Assembly (NCBI GenBank): GCA_016222805.1
Contig: JACRQG010000007.1
Location: 372,001-436,000 of the forward strand
Direction of reading: 5' to 3'
DNA length: 64,000 nt
Origin: Verrucomicrobiota bacterium
Lineage (GTDB): Bacteria; Verrucomicrobiota; Verrucomicrobiia; Opitutales; Opitutaceae
The notes below the pieces were generated by a model. That model was not told the DNA's origin and made no database searches. It saw only the letters and a program-made list of their open reading frames with translations. A program made the position numbers and the translations under genes. Positions 43,799-52,814 of the stretch are shown piece after piece (within the stretch, counting starts at the first letter, position 1; each line of letters opens with the position of its first letter).

Positions 43799-46375
43799 TC
43801 ATCGCTCCACCGGCACGATGACGTACGGCGGTTCGCGGGCGAGATCGGGCCAGTTGCACCCGTTCCCACGGGTATCTAGCGCCTCGAGGAAGTACATGAA
43901 GTCCCATTCGCGAACGATGGCCTCGCCGGGAACGGTGGCGGAATAGCCGCCGTTCCCGTCCGGCTTCATCTCAAGCGTCGCGTAATCGTCGAATTGTCTG
44001 ACGGCGCGGTAGCGGATCCGGACGGTTTGCACGCCCGAGGGGTCCACCACCCGGGCGGTGAGAAGGAGCGGCTGGCCGGGGCGCACCGACCGTGGACGTT
44101 CGTGGGTGACCTGCGGCGGGGAGCGGTCGCCGTCGGTGGCGGGCGACCAGACCTTCTCCTTCAGGATCGCCTCGTCCGGGGGGCAGCACTGTTCCTCCAG
44201 TTCCTTCAGTCCGGCCTCGAGGCGCTTGAGTTCATCGCGCCAGTGCCCGCAGAGGTGGTGCGGGCGAGCGCCCATCGCGAGGTCGTGGTGGTAGCGGTCG
44301 CCGGCGACGGCGACGAGCTCGCGCCAGGCGGCGACGGCGTCGCGCTCGGCGTAGGTGGCCGCGACCAGCTCGGAGAGTTTCAGGCCGCGCTTGAAGAGAT
44401 TGTAGTGCACCGCCGCCAGGGAGCGGCGGGCGTGAAAGCGGGCCAGTTGGGCAAGGAGGCGGAGGTCGGTGACGGTGGCCGCGAACTCGAGCGAACGATC
44501 CGCCCCGGCCGCCGTCTCCGCCGCCCGGACGGCTGCGAGGATGGCGTCGGCGGTGGCGTCGAACCAGCGGCTGGTGGCGTCCGGAGTGCGTTTCGTCGTG
44601 GTGCCGCCGGCAAGGATCCGCCGGGCGGCCTCGGCGAAACTCTCGAACTGCTCGGTGTCGGTGCCTTCGTTGTTGGCGGAGTCGGCCAGGTTGGCCCCGG
44701 GGGATTGTCGTTCCGCCCAGCCGCGCGTGGTCGGGAAGAGTTTGTAGGGGTAGACGGCGGCGACGATCATCGGCAAAACCTGGGAGGCGCGATGCAGGCC
44801 GGCTGCGAGGGACGGCCCGGCCGCGCCGAAGCGACGCCGGAACTCCCGCTGCCAGATTTCCGGCGAGACGCCGGGGTCGTATCCAACGCGGCCCCAGACC
44901 TGGTAGAAGTGCCAGTACCGTTCGAACTCGTAATCGTAGTGTCGATAGGGGGCCGGCATCAGGTCGAACACCGGCATTCCCGGACGCTGGGCCTCCATCT
45001 TGGTGGCGAGGGGCTCCTGCACGTCCCAGTGCGGACTGTCGTAGAGCAGGGTGCTCTCCGAATACCGCCGCACGTAGTCGGGGTCACCCCAGAGCAGGAC
45101 GCGGGTGGTGCCGCCGTTCCACAGCCGCCAGGTGATGGGGTACCGCCGGGGATACCGAAGGAGGTCCGCATAGCCGTGCCGGCGGTCCCGCTGGTTGGGG
45201 GGATTGACGTGCGTCGGGTGGAACGGCAGGCCCATCTGCTCCATCCAGTACTTGGTCTCGATCCGCAGGTTCACGCCCTCCGCGAGGGCGCTGTCGATGA
45301 CGCGGTCGGGAAGTCCCTTGGCCCGGGCCTCGATCAACATCCCCGGACGTTCGCGCTGCAGGTGCTGGAAGACCTCGCGCCAGAAGGCCTCCATTTCGGA
45401 GCGCTTGAGGCCGGACTCCTCATGCATCCGGAATTGCAGGGCGTCGAAGGCCGGGACGCGGCGGAGCAGTTCCTTCAGGGAGGCGAGCGTGTAGGCGTTG
45501 AGGTTCTCCGTGGTGACGCCTTCCACCGCGTCCGGGACGGGGCGCCCCTGGTAGTCGGCGAGCCAGTCGGCGCCTCCGCCCTGGACGGCGCCGCGGTAGA
45601 TGTGGTCCCAAATGCCCAGCGAGACGGCGATGCCGCGGTCGTGGGCGAGTTCGATCAGGCGGTTGAGCGCGGCGAGATTGCGACGCTGTTGGTCAGGAGT
45701 GAGTCCGTTCATGCGCACCGCCGGAAAGCCCGGGGTATCGAAGAAGTACGGGTAGGGCGGCGCCAGGAAACCGCCATTCTCGTATCCAAAGACGATGAGG
45801 AACCGGTTGAAGCGGCATGCCGCCAGGAGGTCGAAGTAGCGCTTCCAGTAGCGCTCGTCGAAGAACCGGCTCTCCCAATGGGCGCGGTTCATGGTGTAGA
45901 CCGACAGGGAGCGGTCGCGAACCAGCGGCGAAATGGTGACGTCACGCACTTCGGCGAACGGGTCCACGGCACCGGGTTCGCTCCAACCGACGCGTTCGGC
46001 AACCTCGAGCAGGGCGTACAGGGTGCCGCGATCGTCGGAACCGTGCGCGACCAAGACCGTCCTCGGTCCCGCGCCAAACCTGCGGATGACCACCGACTCC
46101 GGGGCCGCTGGCACCACGACACCGGCGGCACGGAGTCGATCGGCAGCGGCCTGGCCCGTGAGGACGAGTGGGAGGTCGAGGGTGCCAGTGGAGTCTGAAA
46201 CCCGGCGGACCGAGGTGCCGTGGCTCCGCAGGGCCTCCTCGAGCACGGCGAGGCCGTGGCGGGCGGCACGGTTGGGCGCAAGGTCGGCGATCAGAACACA
46301 CTGAGAGGACGGCTGAGCAGCGCCAACCAATCCTGGCAGCAGTATGAGGCAGGCGAGAAGTAGTCGGAAATGCAT
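43799..46375 (-). CDS. Large secreted putative glycosidase, GH67/GH20-like fold
   Basis: An 858-residue protein with signal peptide MHFRLLLACLILLPGLVGA. The N-terminal domain (about 25-140; LVAHGSDDRGTLYALLEVAE) resembles the alpha-glucuronidase/hexosaminidase small domain. A TIM barrel follows (about 150-500; YWKRYFDLLAACRFNRFLIV, NRLIELAHDRGIAVSLGIWD, ALQFRMHEESGLKRSEME). A helical region (about 500-760) and a C-terminal beta domain (PPQVTHERPRSVRPGQPLLL) close it. E339 and E340 in FRMHEESG are possible acidic catalytic residues. It probably cleaves an acidic or complex glycan outside the cytoplasm; I cannot assign a CAZy family with confidence. It is the first gene of the minus-strand series and has a hairpin directly before its ATG. 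Confidence 0.75.
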   Translation of the reverse strand: MHFRLLLACLILLPGLVGAAQPSSQCVLIADLAPNRAARHGLAVLEEALRSHGTSVRRVSDSTGTLDLPLVLTGQAAADRLRAAGVVVPAAPESVVIRRFGAGPRTVLVAHGSDDRGTLYALLEVAERVGWSEPGAVDPFAEVRDVTISPLVRDRSLSVYTMNRAHWESRFFDERYWKRYFDLLAACRFNRFLIVFGYENGGFLAPPYPYFFDTPGFPAVRMNGLTPDQQRRNLAALNRLIELAHDRGIAVSLGIWDHIYRGAVQGGGADWLADYQGRPVPDAVEGVTTENLNAYTLASLKELLRRVPAFDALQFRMHEESGLKRSEMEAFWREVFQHLQRERPGMLIEARAKGLPDRVIDSALAEGVNLRIETKYWMEQMGLPFHPTHVNPPNQRDRRHGYADLLRYPRRYPITWRLWNGGTTRVLLWGDPDYVRRYSESTLLYDSPHWDVQEPLATKMEAQRPGMPVFDLMPAPYRHYDYEFERYWHFYQVWGRVGYDPGVSPEIWQREFRRRFGAAGPSLAAGLHRASQVLPMIVAAVYPYKLFPTTRGWAERQSPGANLADSANNEGTDTEQFESFAEAARRILAGGTTTKRTPDATSRWFDATADAILAAVRAAETAAGADRSLEFAATVTDLRLLAQLARFHARRSLAAVHYNLFKRGLKLSELVAATYAERDAVAAWRELVAVAGDRYHHDLAMGARPHHLCGHWRDELKRLEAGLKELEEQCCPPDEAILKEKVWSPATDGDRSPPQVTHERPRSVRPGQPLLLTARVVDPSGVQTVRIRYRAVRQFDDYATLEMKPDGNGGYSATVPGEAIVREWDFMYFLEALDTRGNGCNWPDLAREPPYVIVPVER

Positions 46376-46378
46376 GAA

Positions 46379-46399
46379 GATTAGGTATTTCAGCTAATC
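46379..46399 (-). promoter_or_regulatory. Inverted repeat directly before the glycosidase start codon
   Basis: Arms gattag (46379-46384) and ctaatc (46394-46399) with nine bases between. On the transcript it would form a hairpin ending three bases before the ATG at 46375. It may be an operator or a translation-blocking hairpin. Confidence 0.45.
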
Positions 46400-46500
46400 C
46401 TTGGCTTGCAGAGCGGTGGCGTGGGCAGCGTGCGCCGCGGTTGGGGAAGGCGCAAGTCTTGGGCAGACCGGCGGCGGGATGGTCTCCTATAGGGGGATAC

Positions 46501-46522
46501 GACTACGGGAATTCCCTTAGTC
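46501..46522. promoter_or_regulatory. 22-base near-perfect palindrome in a divergent promoter region
   Basis: The sequence gactacgggaattcccttag plus tc reads the same on both strands except for one mismatched pair. It lies between the divergent glycosidase gene (start 46375) and the small membrane protein gene (start 46578). It is preceded by cctatagggggatac, giving an AT/GC arrangement unlike the coding DNA. It is a strong candidate for a dimeric regulator's binding site. Confidence 0.55.
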
Positions 46523-46577
46523 AGTTTACGGCTGGGTCCGGATGGGCGGGAGCGGTTCTTTGGGGCATAGTGTAGCC

Positions 46578-46772
46578 ATGAACATCGCCCTCCTCCTCAT
46601 CAGCGCCGCCGTGGTTCTGCTTGGGATGGGGGGGTACTACACGTTCGTGAGCGTGCGCAACGCACCGGTGGGATTCGAGGACGCGGAAGGTTTTCATCCT
46701 GTTTCCACGCCCGAATATCTGGTCGAGGACTCCGAGGGAGTCGAGGCCGCTCGCGCTTCGGCGCTGCTTTGA
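46578..46772 (+). CDS. Small single-pass membrane protein, unknown
   Basis: A 64-residue protein: MNIALLLISAAVVLLGMGGYYTF forms one membrane helix, followed by a short basic/acidic tail (VRNAPVGFEDAEGFHPVSTPEYLVEDSEGVEA). No family recognised. The start at 46578 is preferred, as it begins directly with the helix; a longer in-frame version from 46542 exists. It is downstream of the palindrome at 46501-46522. Membrane helix plus acidic tail supports a real gene, but it is short. Confidence 0.6.
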   Translation: MNIALLLISAAVVLLGMGGYYTFVSVRNAPVGFEDAEGFHPVSTPEYLVEDSEGVEAARASALL

Positions 46773-46904
46773 GAGAGTCGCACTTCGGCTCCAAGGCCGC
46801 CCTTCCGGGGGCAGCCGGTACGGCGCTTCGATCCTAGGTAGGCGAACGGGCAGGTTGGTTTTTCGCGCGTGACGACCGGACCGGGTCGCGGTTCGCTCCG
46901 CGCC

Positions 46905-48170
46905 ATGAATCCGTTTCTTCGCTTCGCCGGATTGAGTTTCCTGATGCTCCTGGGGGTGGCTGCGTCCCGGGCCCAGCGCGCCCCGGCCGTCGATCCCGCC
47001 GCCGCCAAGCTCGGATTTGATCCGGTGCGGCTGCAGCGCCTTGATGCGGTGATTCAGGATCACGTCAGCCGGGAGCAGATTGCGGGCGGCGTGATGTTCA
47101 TTGCCCGGGAGGGGCAGACCGCGCACCTCCGGACCTTCGGCAAGATGGACCGCGAAGGCGGGAAACCGATGGCGGTCGACGCCATCTTCCGGATCGCCTC
47201 GATGAGCAAGGCGGTGACCTCGGTGGCGGTGATGATGCTCTACGAAGAGGGCAAGTTCATGCTGCACGATCCGGTCGACCGCTACCTCCCGGCCTTTCGC
47301 GGTTCGGTGGTGGCGGTGCCGCCGCCGCCCGGGGCGCCCGCGGGGACGAAGTACGCCACGGAAAAGGCACGGCGGCCGATCCAGATTCGCGACCTGCTCA
47401 CCCATACGGCGGGCCTGACCTATGGCGACGGCCTGGCCGTCGATGCCTACAAGGAGGCGCGGATCCACGGCTGGTACTTCGCGGACAAAGACGAGACCCT
47501 GGAGACGGTAATCGATCGGCTCGGGAAACTCCCCCTGCACGCGCACCCGGGCGAAACCTACCAGTACGGATTCTCCACCGATGTGCTCGGCCGCCTGGTG
47601 GAGGTGGCCTCCGGCCTGCCGCTCGACCGGTTCTTTGCCGAACGCATCTTCGCGCCGCTGAAGATGGTGGATTCCTGCTTCTTCCTGCCGCCGGAGAAGG
47701 AAGGCCGGCTCGCGAAAGTCTACGGTCTCGAAAAAGGCCAGCTGGTCCTCGGCGACCAGGGCGACTACGTGCGGGGACCGCGCAAGTGCTTTTCGGGCGG
47801 GGCGGGCCTGCTTTCGACCACCCGGGATTACGCGCGCCTGCTACAGATGCTGCTGAACCAGGGTGAACTCGAGGGCGTGCGCCTGCTGAGCCGCAAATCG
47901 GTCGAGTTGATGCAGGCCAACCACACCGGCGACAAGTATCGCCGGGACACCCCGGCCTTCGGGCTCGGCTTCTGGGTCAACACCGACCTCGGTTACTTCG
48001 GCGAACTCGGCAGCGAGGGCGCCTATGGCTGGGGCAGCGCCTACTTCCCGCAGTACCTTATCGATCCGAAGGAGCGGATCATTGCCTTGTTCATGACGCA
48101 GCACCGGCCCTCGGGCGGACTCGACCTAAACCAGAAGTTCAAGGTGCTGATGTACCAGGCGCTGAAGTGA
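46905..48170 (+). CDS. Secreted serine hydrolase (beta-lactamase family)
   Basis: A 421-residue protein with signal peptide MNPFLRFAGLSFLMLLGVAA. The catalytic motif is S99-M-S-K102 (FRIASMSKAVTS). The second motif is QYGFSTDVLG, where the usual Y-x-N is Y-G-F, as in some esterases; the third motif region is GSEGAYGWGSAY. The proline-rich insert VVAVPPPPGAPAGTKY lies after the first motif. Class C beta-lactamase-like hydrolases of this type may act on esters or D-amino acids. It begins 132 bases after the small membrane gene and is convergent with the symporter gene. It resembles the hydrolase at 31283-32845 only in fold and motif order. Confidence 0.9.
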   Translation: MNPFLRFAGLSFLMLLGVAASRAQRAPAVDPAAAKLGFDPVRLQRLDAVIQDHVSREQIAGGVMFIAREGQTAHLRTFGKMDREGGKPMAVDAIFRIASMSKAVTSVAVMMLYEEGKFMLHDPVDRYLPAFRGSVVAVPPPPGAPAGTKYATEKARRPIQIRDLLTHTAGLTYGDGLAVDAYKEARIHGWYFADKDETLETVIDRLGKLPLHAHPGETYQYGFSTDVLGRLVEVASGLPLDRFFAERIFAPLKMVDSCFFLPPEKEGRLAKVYGLEKGQLVLGDQGDYVRGPRKCFSGGAGLLSTTRDYARLLQMLLNQGELEGVRLLSRKSVELMQANHTGDKYRRDTPAFGLGFWVNTDLGYFGELGSEGAYGWGSAYFPQYLIDPKERIIALFMTQHRPSGGLDLNQKFKVLMYQALK

Positions 48171-48275
48171 GGCCGGTCTCCCCGTGGTTTCCGGAGGGAA
48201 GGTCCGGGGGCCGAGTGGAAGACAGACTGGCCGACTCGGTGACCTGGGACATGCGCGCTTCGCCCGCGGCCGGCT

Positions 48276-49172
48276 TCAAGGGCGCGGTGCGGTCGCGGCC
48301 GCGCGCGCCGCGCGATGGAGTTGCCAGGAGTTCCAGAGGTTGTGCCAGACGACGTAAAACGTCGGCCCGAGGGCGACCAGCGGGCTGGCGTAGGTCAGGG
48401 CCAGGTAGATGGTGAAGGTGGTGTTCTTCTGTCCGAGGGACTGGCTGGCTTCCCGGGGGTACTCGCGGCCGCCGATGAAGCGGCCAAGCCAGAAGCTCAG
48501 GGCGCACGTCGCAAGCGAAGCGGCACCGATCTTGAGCAGCAGGGAGAGGGGGGTGTCGGCGTGGCGACGGATGAAGTCGGAGGCGTTGGCGGTGATAAGG
48601 AAGATGGCGAGCACCCACATCCCGAACGACAGATTGCGCAGCCGGCGGGGCCATTCGGCGGCGGGCGGGTACAAGGCGCGCAGCAGGTGCGCCAGGGCCA
48701 TCGGGACAAAAACCACGACGACGATGGTCCCTCCGACGTGCGCGAAAGCCTCGGGCGTGGCACGGCCAAGCACGAGGGGAAGGAGCAGCGGCATCAGGGC
48801 GGCGATCGCAACGTTGGTGAGGAGGAACGACGCCACAACGTAGGCGACATGGCCGTGCAGGAAGCTGATGATCACGGGGGCGGCGATGGCCGTGGGGGTG
48901 ATTCCGCAGAAGAAAGTGGCGAGTGCGACGTCGCGGCCCCCCAGCAGCCAGCCGGCGCCCCAGCCGACGAAGCCCAGCAGCACGTTGACGCCGAGCAGCA
49001 CCAGGTGGCTGCGGGTGAGGGCGGAGCGGGAAAGCCGGGTCTGCAGGAAGACCAGGAAGAGCATCGCCATCACCAGCCAGCGAATGAGCCAGGCGTAGGC
49101 GTGCGCTTGCGGGAGCAGGGCGCCCAGCGCGATGGCGGAGAGGATGGCGGCGGTGCGGGAAAAGCCGGTCAC
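48276..49172 (-). CDS. Bile acid:sodium symporter-like (BASS) membrane transporter
   Basis: A 298-residue protein if started at the GTG at 49172 (VTGFSRTAAILSAIALGALL), with about ten hydrophobic segments. Family features include HLVLLGVNVLLGFVGWGAG, the conserved CGITPTAIAAPVIISFLHGH and a second half with LGQKNTTFTIYLALTYASP. Members transport organic acids, bile acids or related anions with sodium. An ATG-started version to 49316 adds a basic, Arg-rich extension that overlaps the divergent neighbour and looks unlike a natural terminus, so the GTG start is preferred. It is divergent from the putative glycosidase gene. It might import an acidic product of polymer breakdown; this is inference. 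Confidence 0.8.
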   Translation of the reverse strand: MTGFSRTAAILSAIALGALLPQAHAYAWLIRWLVMAMLFLVFLQTRLSRSALTRSHLVLLGVNVLLGFVGWGAGWLLGGRDVALATFFCGITPTAIAAPVIISFLHGHVAYVVASFLLTNVAIAALMPLLLPLVLGRATPEAFAHVGGTIVVVVFVPMALAHLLRALYPPAAEWPRRLRNLSFGMWVLAIFLITANASDFIRRHADTPLSLLLKIGAASLATCALSFWLGRFIGGREYPREASQSLGQKNTTFTIYLALTYASPLVALGPTFYVVWHNLWNSWQLHRAARAAATAPRP

Positions 49173-49297
49173 GGCGGAAAGGCGGAACGGAAGCCGCTGA
49201 AGGCGGCGGAAGCAATGGCGGACGCACGGCGGTCGTGATCTCTGCGGGCGGCGAAGGATGGATTGCCAGCTCGCGGCCTCCCGGCTTCGCTGGCGCC

Positions 49298-51535
49298 ATG
49301 AGCAAGGTCGTGCCACGCGCGGTGGAACGGGCCGCGCCGGAAGAGTCCGGCTGGACGCGGCGGCGGTTTGTGCGGGAGTCGGCCGGGGCCCTCGCGGCGA
49401 TGGGATGGGCCGGGCGGGGAGGGGCCGCGCCGGCGGCGGCCGCCGCCCCGGGGGCGCAGACGGTGGCGCGCAAACGGTACCGGGCGGTGAGCTGGTGGCT
49501 CGTTTTCGACGACTTGCAGTGGCCGAACGACGAACTGCGCGACGCGATTCGTCGGCGCGCGGACCGCTGCGCAGAGAGCGCGGTGAACTGCTGTCTCATC
49601 TTCGGCGCGCATTTCCGCTGGGACTTCCTGCCCCTCTGGAGCCGGTTGCATGATTTGCTGGCCACGATTGCGACGGAGCTGCACGAGCGGAAGATCCTCC
49701 TCTTTGATCATCACTCCTCGGTACTGACGCACCGGCCGCGAAACGTGGAGGAGGCGCGGGGGATCTGGCAGCGCAACCGCCACCACGTGCCCTTCTACCC
49801 CTCGGCCGAGGTGGCCGCGACCTGGACCTACGAGGGGGCGCACCTGGACGACTGGCGGATGTGGGATGTCGAAAGCGGACGGCCCGTCTATCTGCCGGTC
49901 TACGCGGCGGAGCAGTATTGCATGAACCATCCCGGCTTCCGGGCGGCCTATGGCCGGTACGTGCGGGAACTCGTCGCCGCGACCGGGATCGACGGCCTGA
50001 TGAGTGACGACGGGATCTACTACGCCGACTGGCGGGCCTGCGGCTGCCCGCACTGCCGCGAGCGGTTTCGCCGGGAGTACGGTCACGCGCTGCCGCCGGT
50101 GTCGGACGCCGGTTTCTGGGGCAACCGCCGGAGCGCTGCCTTTCGGGACTGGATCGAGATGCGGTATCGCAGCAGCCGGGACTTTCTCGGGACGGTCCGG
50201 GAGGCGCTGCCAGCCGGCTTCCCGCTGCTCACCTGCTGCGCGAGCAGTGACGGCCACGCGCTGCCCGCCTACGGCATGAGCTACCAGGACTTCATCCGGC
50301 ACTGCGATCACATCGTGCTGGAGATGGTGGGATCGACCCCGGTGCCGGCGGGCACCTGGGACGGCCGCATCCCCAGTCAATTGCTGCACCTCGGCCTGGC
50401 GCGCACCCACCGGGTGCCGTGTCTGGGGCTTGGATACGGGTTCTTCCCCGACACCGCGTTCTTCATCTGGGCGCTGAACAAGTTCCTGGGCTCCGATTGC
50501 TGGTTCAGCACGCTGAAGGGGCGCCTCGGAGCCTCCGCGGCGCAGCTGGCGACGCTGGCGGATGACGCGGAACTCGTGGGGGAGGGGTACCGCTGGGAGC
50601 GGGCACACCCCGGGCTGTTCGAAGGCGAAGCCGACACCGAGGTCGCGGTCTTCTTCTCCCGCGCCACCCGCGACTATTACGGCCAGGTGGCGGCCGACTA
50701 TGTTGGCGACTACCATGCGACTTGCCTGGCCCTGATGCGGGCGGGCGTTTCCTGCGAAGTGGTCACGGAGATTCCGCCGGCGGGGCGCTTCCGCCGGCTG
50801 GTCCTCAGCAGTGCGGTCTGCCTGGCCGCCGACGAGCGACGGGCGTTGGCGGACTTCCTGGCGGCGGGAGGGACCGTGCTGGCCACCGGCCCGTGCGGTT
50901 TCCTGGATGGGCGGGCCGGAGAGGCGCACCCGGGATGGCTTTCGGAACTGGGCGTGGCCGCGGAGTGGGACGATCCGCCCCGGCCCGGAGGTTTTCCCCC
51001 CTACCAGCAACTGCGGGCGCCGGTGGCGGTGGCCACCTGCCGCGCGGGGCCTGGAGACGTGGGAGCGGGACCCGACGGCTGGCACCAAGTCGTCCGTGGG
51101 GCCGGACGCGTCTGGTGGCGGCCGGAGCGGATGGCGCGGAAGGAGACGGCGGCGGCAGTCCTCCAACGGCTGGGCAGCGGGGCGGCGGTGGGAGCGGATG
51201 TGCAGGGATGGCCGGGCGGCTGGCAGGCGCGGCGATTCCGGGATGGTCACCGTCGCCTGATCCATTCCCTGCCGGCGCAGGTCGCGACCGTACTGCACCC
51301 GGAACTGAAGAACCAGATCGGGCAGCAGCCCGTGATCGAGCGGCTGGTGTTCACTCCCCTCCACGGGGACTTGGTGGTGGCGCCGGTTCCCGGGCGTTCG
51401 GGCGTGGTATTGCACAGCCCGGATCTGGCGGATTCGCGTCCGGCGGTCCGGGGAAGCGACGGGGCGTGGCGCGTGAGCCTCGAAGGGGTGCGACGATATT
51501 TTGTCCTCGAGATCGAGGGAGCGGCGCCGGCGTGA
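49298..51535 (+). CDS. Tat-exported putative glycosidase (GHL6/GH42-like)
   Basis: A 745-residue protein with a twin-arginine signal (TRRRFVRESAGALAAMGWAG). The TIM-barrel-like catalytic region (about 60-400) has WWLVFDDLQWPNDELR, ATGIDGLMSDDGIYYADWRA, then CPHCRERFRREYGHALPP, a pattern common in uncharacterised glycoside hydrolases. The central region (about 440-560) resembles the beta-galactosidase trimerisation domain (YVGDYHATCLALMRAGVSCE; LADFLAAGGTVLATGP). The C-terminal region is beta-rich. It probably hydrolyses or modifies a sugar polymer, but the acidic catalytic residues are not certain. It stands alone on the plus strand, with a hairpin just after the stop. Confidence 0.72.
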   Translation: MSKVVPRAVERAAPEESGWTRRRFVRESAGALAAMGWAGRGGAAPAAAAAPGAQTVARKRYRAVSWWLVFDDLQWPNDELRDAIRRRADRCAESAVNCCLIFGAHFRWDFLPLWSRLHDLLATIATELHERKILLFDHHSSVLTHRPRNVEEARGIWQRNRHHVPFYPSAEVAATWTYEGAHLDDWRMWDVESGRPVYLPVYAAEQYCMNHPGFRAAYGRYVRELVAATGIDGLMSDDGIYYADWRACGCPHCRERFRREYGHALPPVSDAGFWGNRRSAAFRDWIEMRYRSSRDFLGTVREALPAGFPLLTCCASSDGHALPAYGMSYQDFIRHCDHIVLEMVGSTPVPAGTWDGRIPSQLLHLGLARTHRVPCLGLGYGFFPDTAFFIWALNKFLGSDCWFSTLKGRLGASAAQLATLADDAELVGEGYRWERAHPGLFEGEADTEVAVFFSRATRDYYGQVAADYVGDYHATCLALMRAGVSCEVVTEIPPAGRFRRLVLSSAVCLAADERRALADFLAAGGTVLATGPCGFLDGRAGEAHPGWLSELGVAAEWDDPPRPGGFPPYQQLRAPVAVATCRAGPGDVGAGPDGWHQVVRGAGRVWWRPERMARKETAAAVLQRLGSGAAVGADVQGWPGGWQARRFRDGHRRLIHSLPAQVATVLHPELKNQIGQQPVIERLVFTPLHGDLVVAPVPGRSGVVLHSPDLADSRPAVRGSDGAWRVSLEGVRRYFVLEIEGAAPA

Positions 51536-51545
51536 AAGCCGGGTC

Positions 51546-51574
51546 CTCCGCGCGGCCGTCGCGGCCGCGCGGAG
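51546..51574. terminator. Perfect 12-base hairpin between convergent genes
   Basis: The stem pairs 51546-51557 with 51563-51574, with loop gtcgc. It lies between the convergent stops at 51535 and 51584, so it can serve both. No T-run follows on either strand, so the mechanism may differ from classical rho-independent termination. Confidence 0.55.
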
Positions 51575-51583
51575 TTACCACGG

Positions 51584-52771
51584 TCAGTAACCGTAGTCGC
51601 GGGCGGCGGCTGCGCCCAACCGATCGGAAACCAGCTTGGGCAGGTCGACCGTCCGGCCAAAGGTGACCCCCGAGGCGGTCTTTTCGCCCTCGGCCAGGCT
51701 GGACTCCGCGGCCTCGAGGACGGCGGTGGTGTAGAAGCCCAGGGCCATCGGCGTGAAGGCGGCGGCCTTCTGCGCCTCCGGCAGCCGGCCATTCCGCAGG
51801 GCCAGGGCCTGCTGGTACAGTCGTCCGGGGCTGCTGATGCCGTAGCCGGTGACGGTGTTGTCCTTCTCGAAGTTCCGGAAGAGCGGGTTCACCTCGAAGA
51901 TGCCATCGCGGTGGATCTCGCGCAGGCCCGGCTGGTCAAGCCCGAGGTCGATCACCCCGTCCGTGCAGAGCAGGCGGCCGGACTGCACGGTGGTGGCGTG
52001 GGCGGAATTGGGCACGGCCCAGCCCGTGATGATGTGGGCGGTCGCGCCGTTCTGGAAGACGACCTCGGTGTCGACGGTGTCGTAGCCGCGGACGGCGATC
52101 GGCTGCAGCGAAGGCAGCTTCTGGGCATAGCCGGTGGCGCGGACGCGGACCGGAATGAGGTTCACGACCTTCATCAGGGCATCCGCCATGTGGACGGTGA
52201 GGAAGGAGATGGGCGTGTTCTTCTCCGCGAAGTCCGCCGAGGCGAAAAAGCGCGGCGAGTGGTTGGGGTCGGCCACCAGCAGCTTGTCGATCATGTAGAA
52301 GACCGCGGTCTGGAGGGTGCCGTAGCGACCGTTTTGATACCGGGCCTCGGCCTCCTTCAGGCGGGGATCCTCGCGCTTGTGGAAGTCGATGCCGAGGAAT
52401 CGCCCGGACTGGCGGGCGGCGGCGATCATCGCATGGGTGTCCTGGATCGTGGCGGCGGTGGGCTTGGGCACGATGACATCGAGCCCGGCCTGCAGGGCGG
52501 CGACCGTGGGGGCGCAGTGGAGGTGATCGGGGGTGTTGACCTGGACGGCGTCGAGCTCGACCTGCTGCAGCATCTCCCGGTAGTCGGCGAAGCGGCGCTC
52601 CGGCGGGATGCCCGCGAGGTCGCAGAACCAGTTGCGGTATTCCGCGTTCGGGTCGGCCACGGCGCGGATGTCGAGGAGGTCCGAGTAGTGGCTGCGGAAG
52701 TACAGGTATTGGTAGATCTCGCGGACCACGGCGCCAACGCCGATGATGCCGGTGCGAAGTTGGGTTTTCAT
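51584..52771 (-). CDS. Cytoplasmic Gfo/Idh/MocA oxidoreductase
   Basis: A 395-residue member. It starts MKTQLRTGIIGVGAVVREIY, with the Rossmann motif at the very N-terminus and no signal, unlike the other four oxidoreductases here. Motifs are QVNTPDHLHCAPTV and VPKPTAATI, where the usual Glu of EKP is replaced by Pro (V-P-K-P). A later segment FLTVHMADALMKVVN may provide the active-site His. It should use soluble NAD(P) for cytoplasmic conversion of a small sugar or inositol-like compound. It starts 43 bases after an M20 peptidase gene and is likely co-transcribed with it. Confidence 0.9.
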   Translation of the reverse strand: MKTQLRTGIIGVGAVVREIYQYLYFRSHYSDLLDIRAVADPNAEYRNWFCDLAGIPPERRFADYREMLQQVELDAVQVNTPDHLHCAPTVAALQAGLDVIVPKPTAATIQDTHAMIAAARQSGRFLGIDFHKREDPRLKEAEARYQNGRYGTLQTAVFYMIDKLLVADPNHSPRFFASADFAEKNTPISFLTVHMADALMKVVNLIPVRVRATGYAQKLPSLQPIAVRGYDTVDTEVVFQNGATAHIITGWAVPNSAHATTVQSGRLLCTDGVIDLGLDQPGLREIHRDGIFEVNPLFRNFEKDNTVTGYGISSPGRLYQQALALRNGRLPEAQKAAAFTPMALGFYTTAVLEAAESSLAEGEKTASGVTFGRTVDLPKLVSDRLGAAAARDYGY

Positions 52772-52814
52772 GGGAAGAGGAAGGGAAACGGGAGGGCGGG
52801 GGAGGGCGGGCGGC

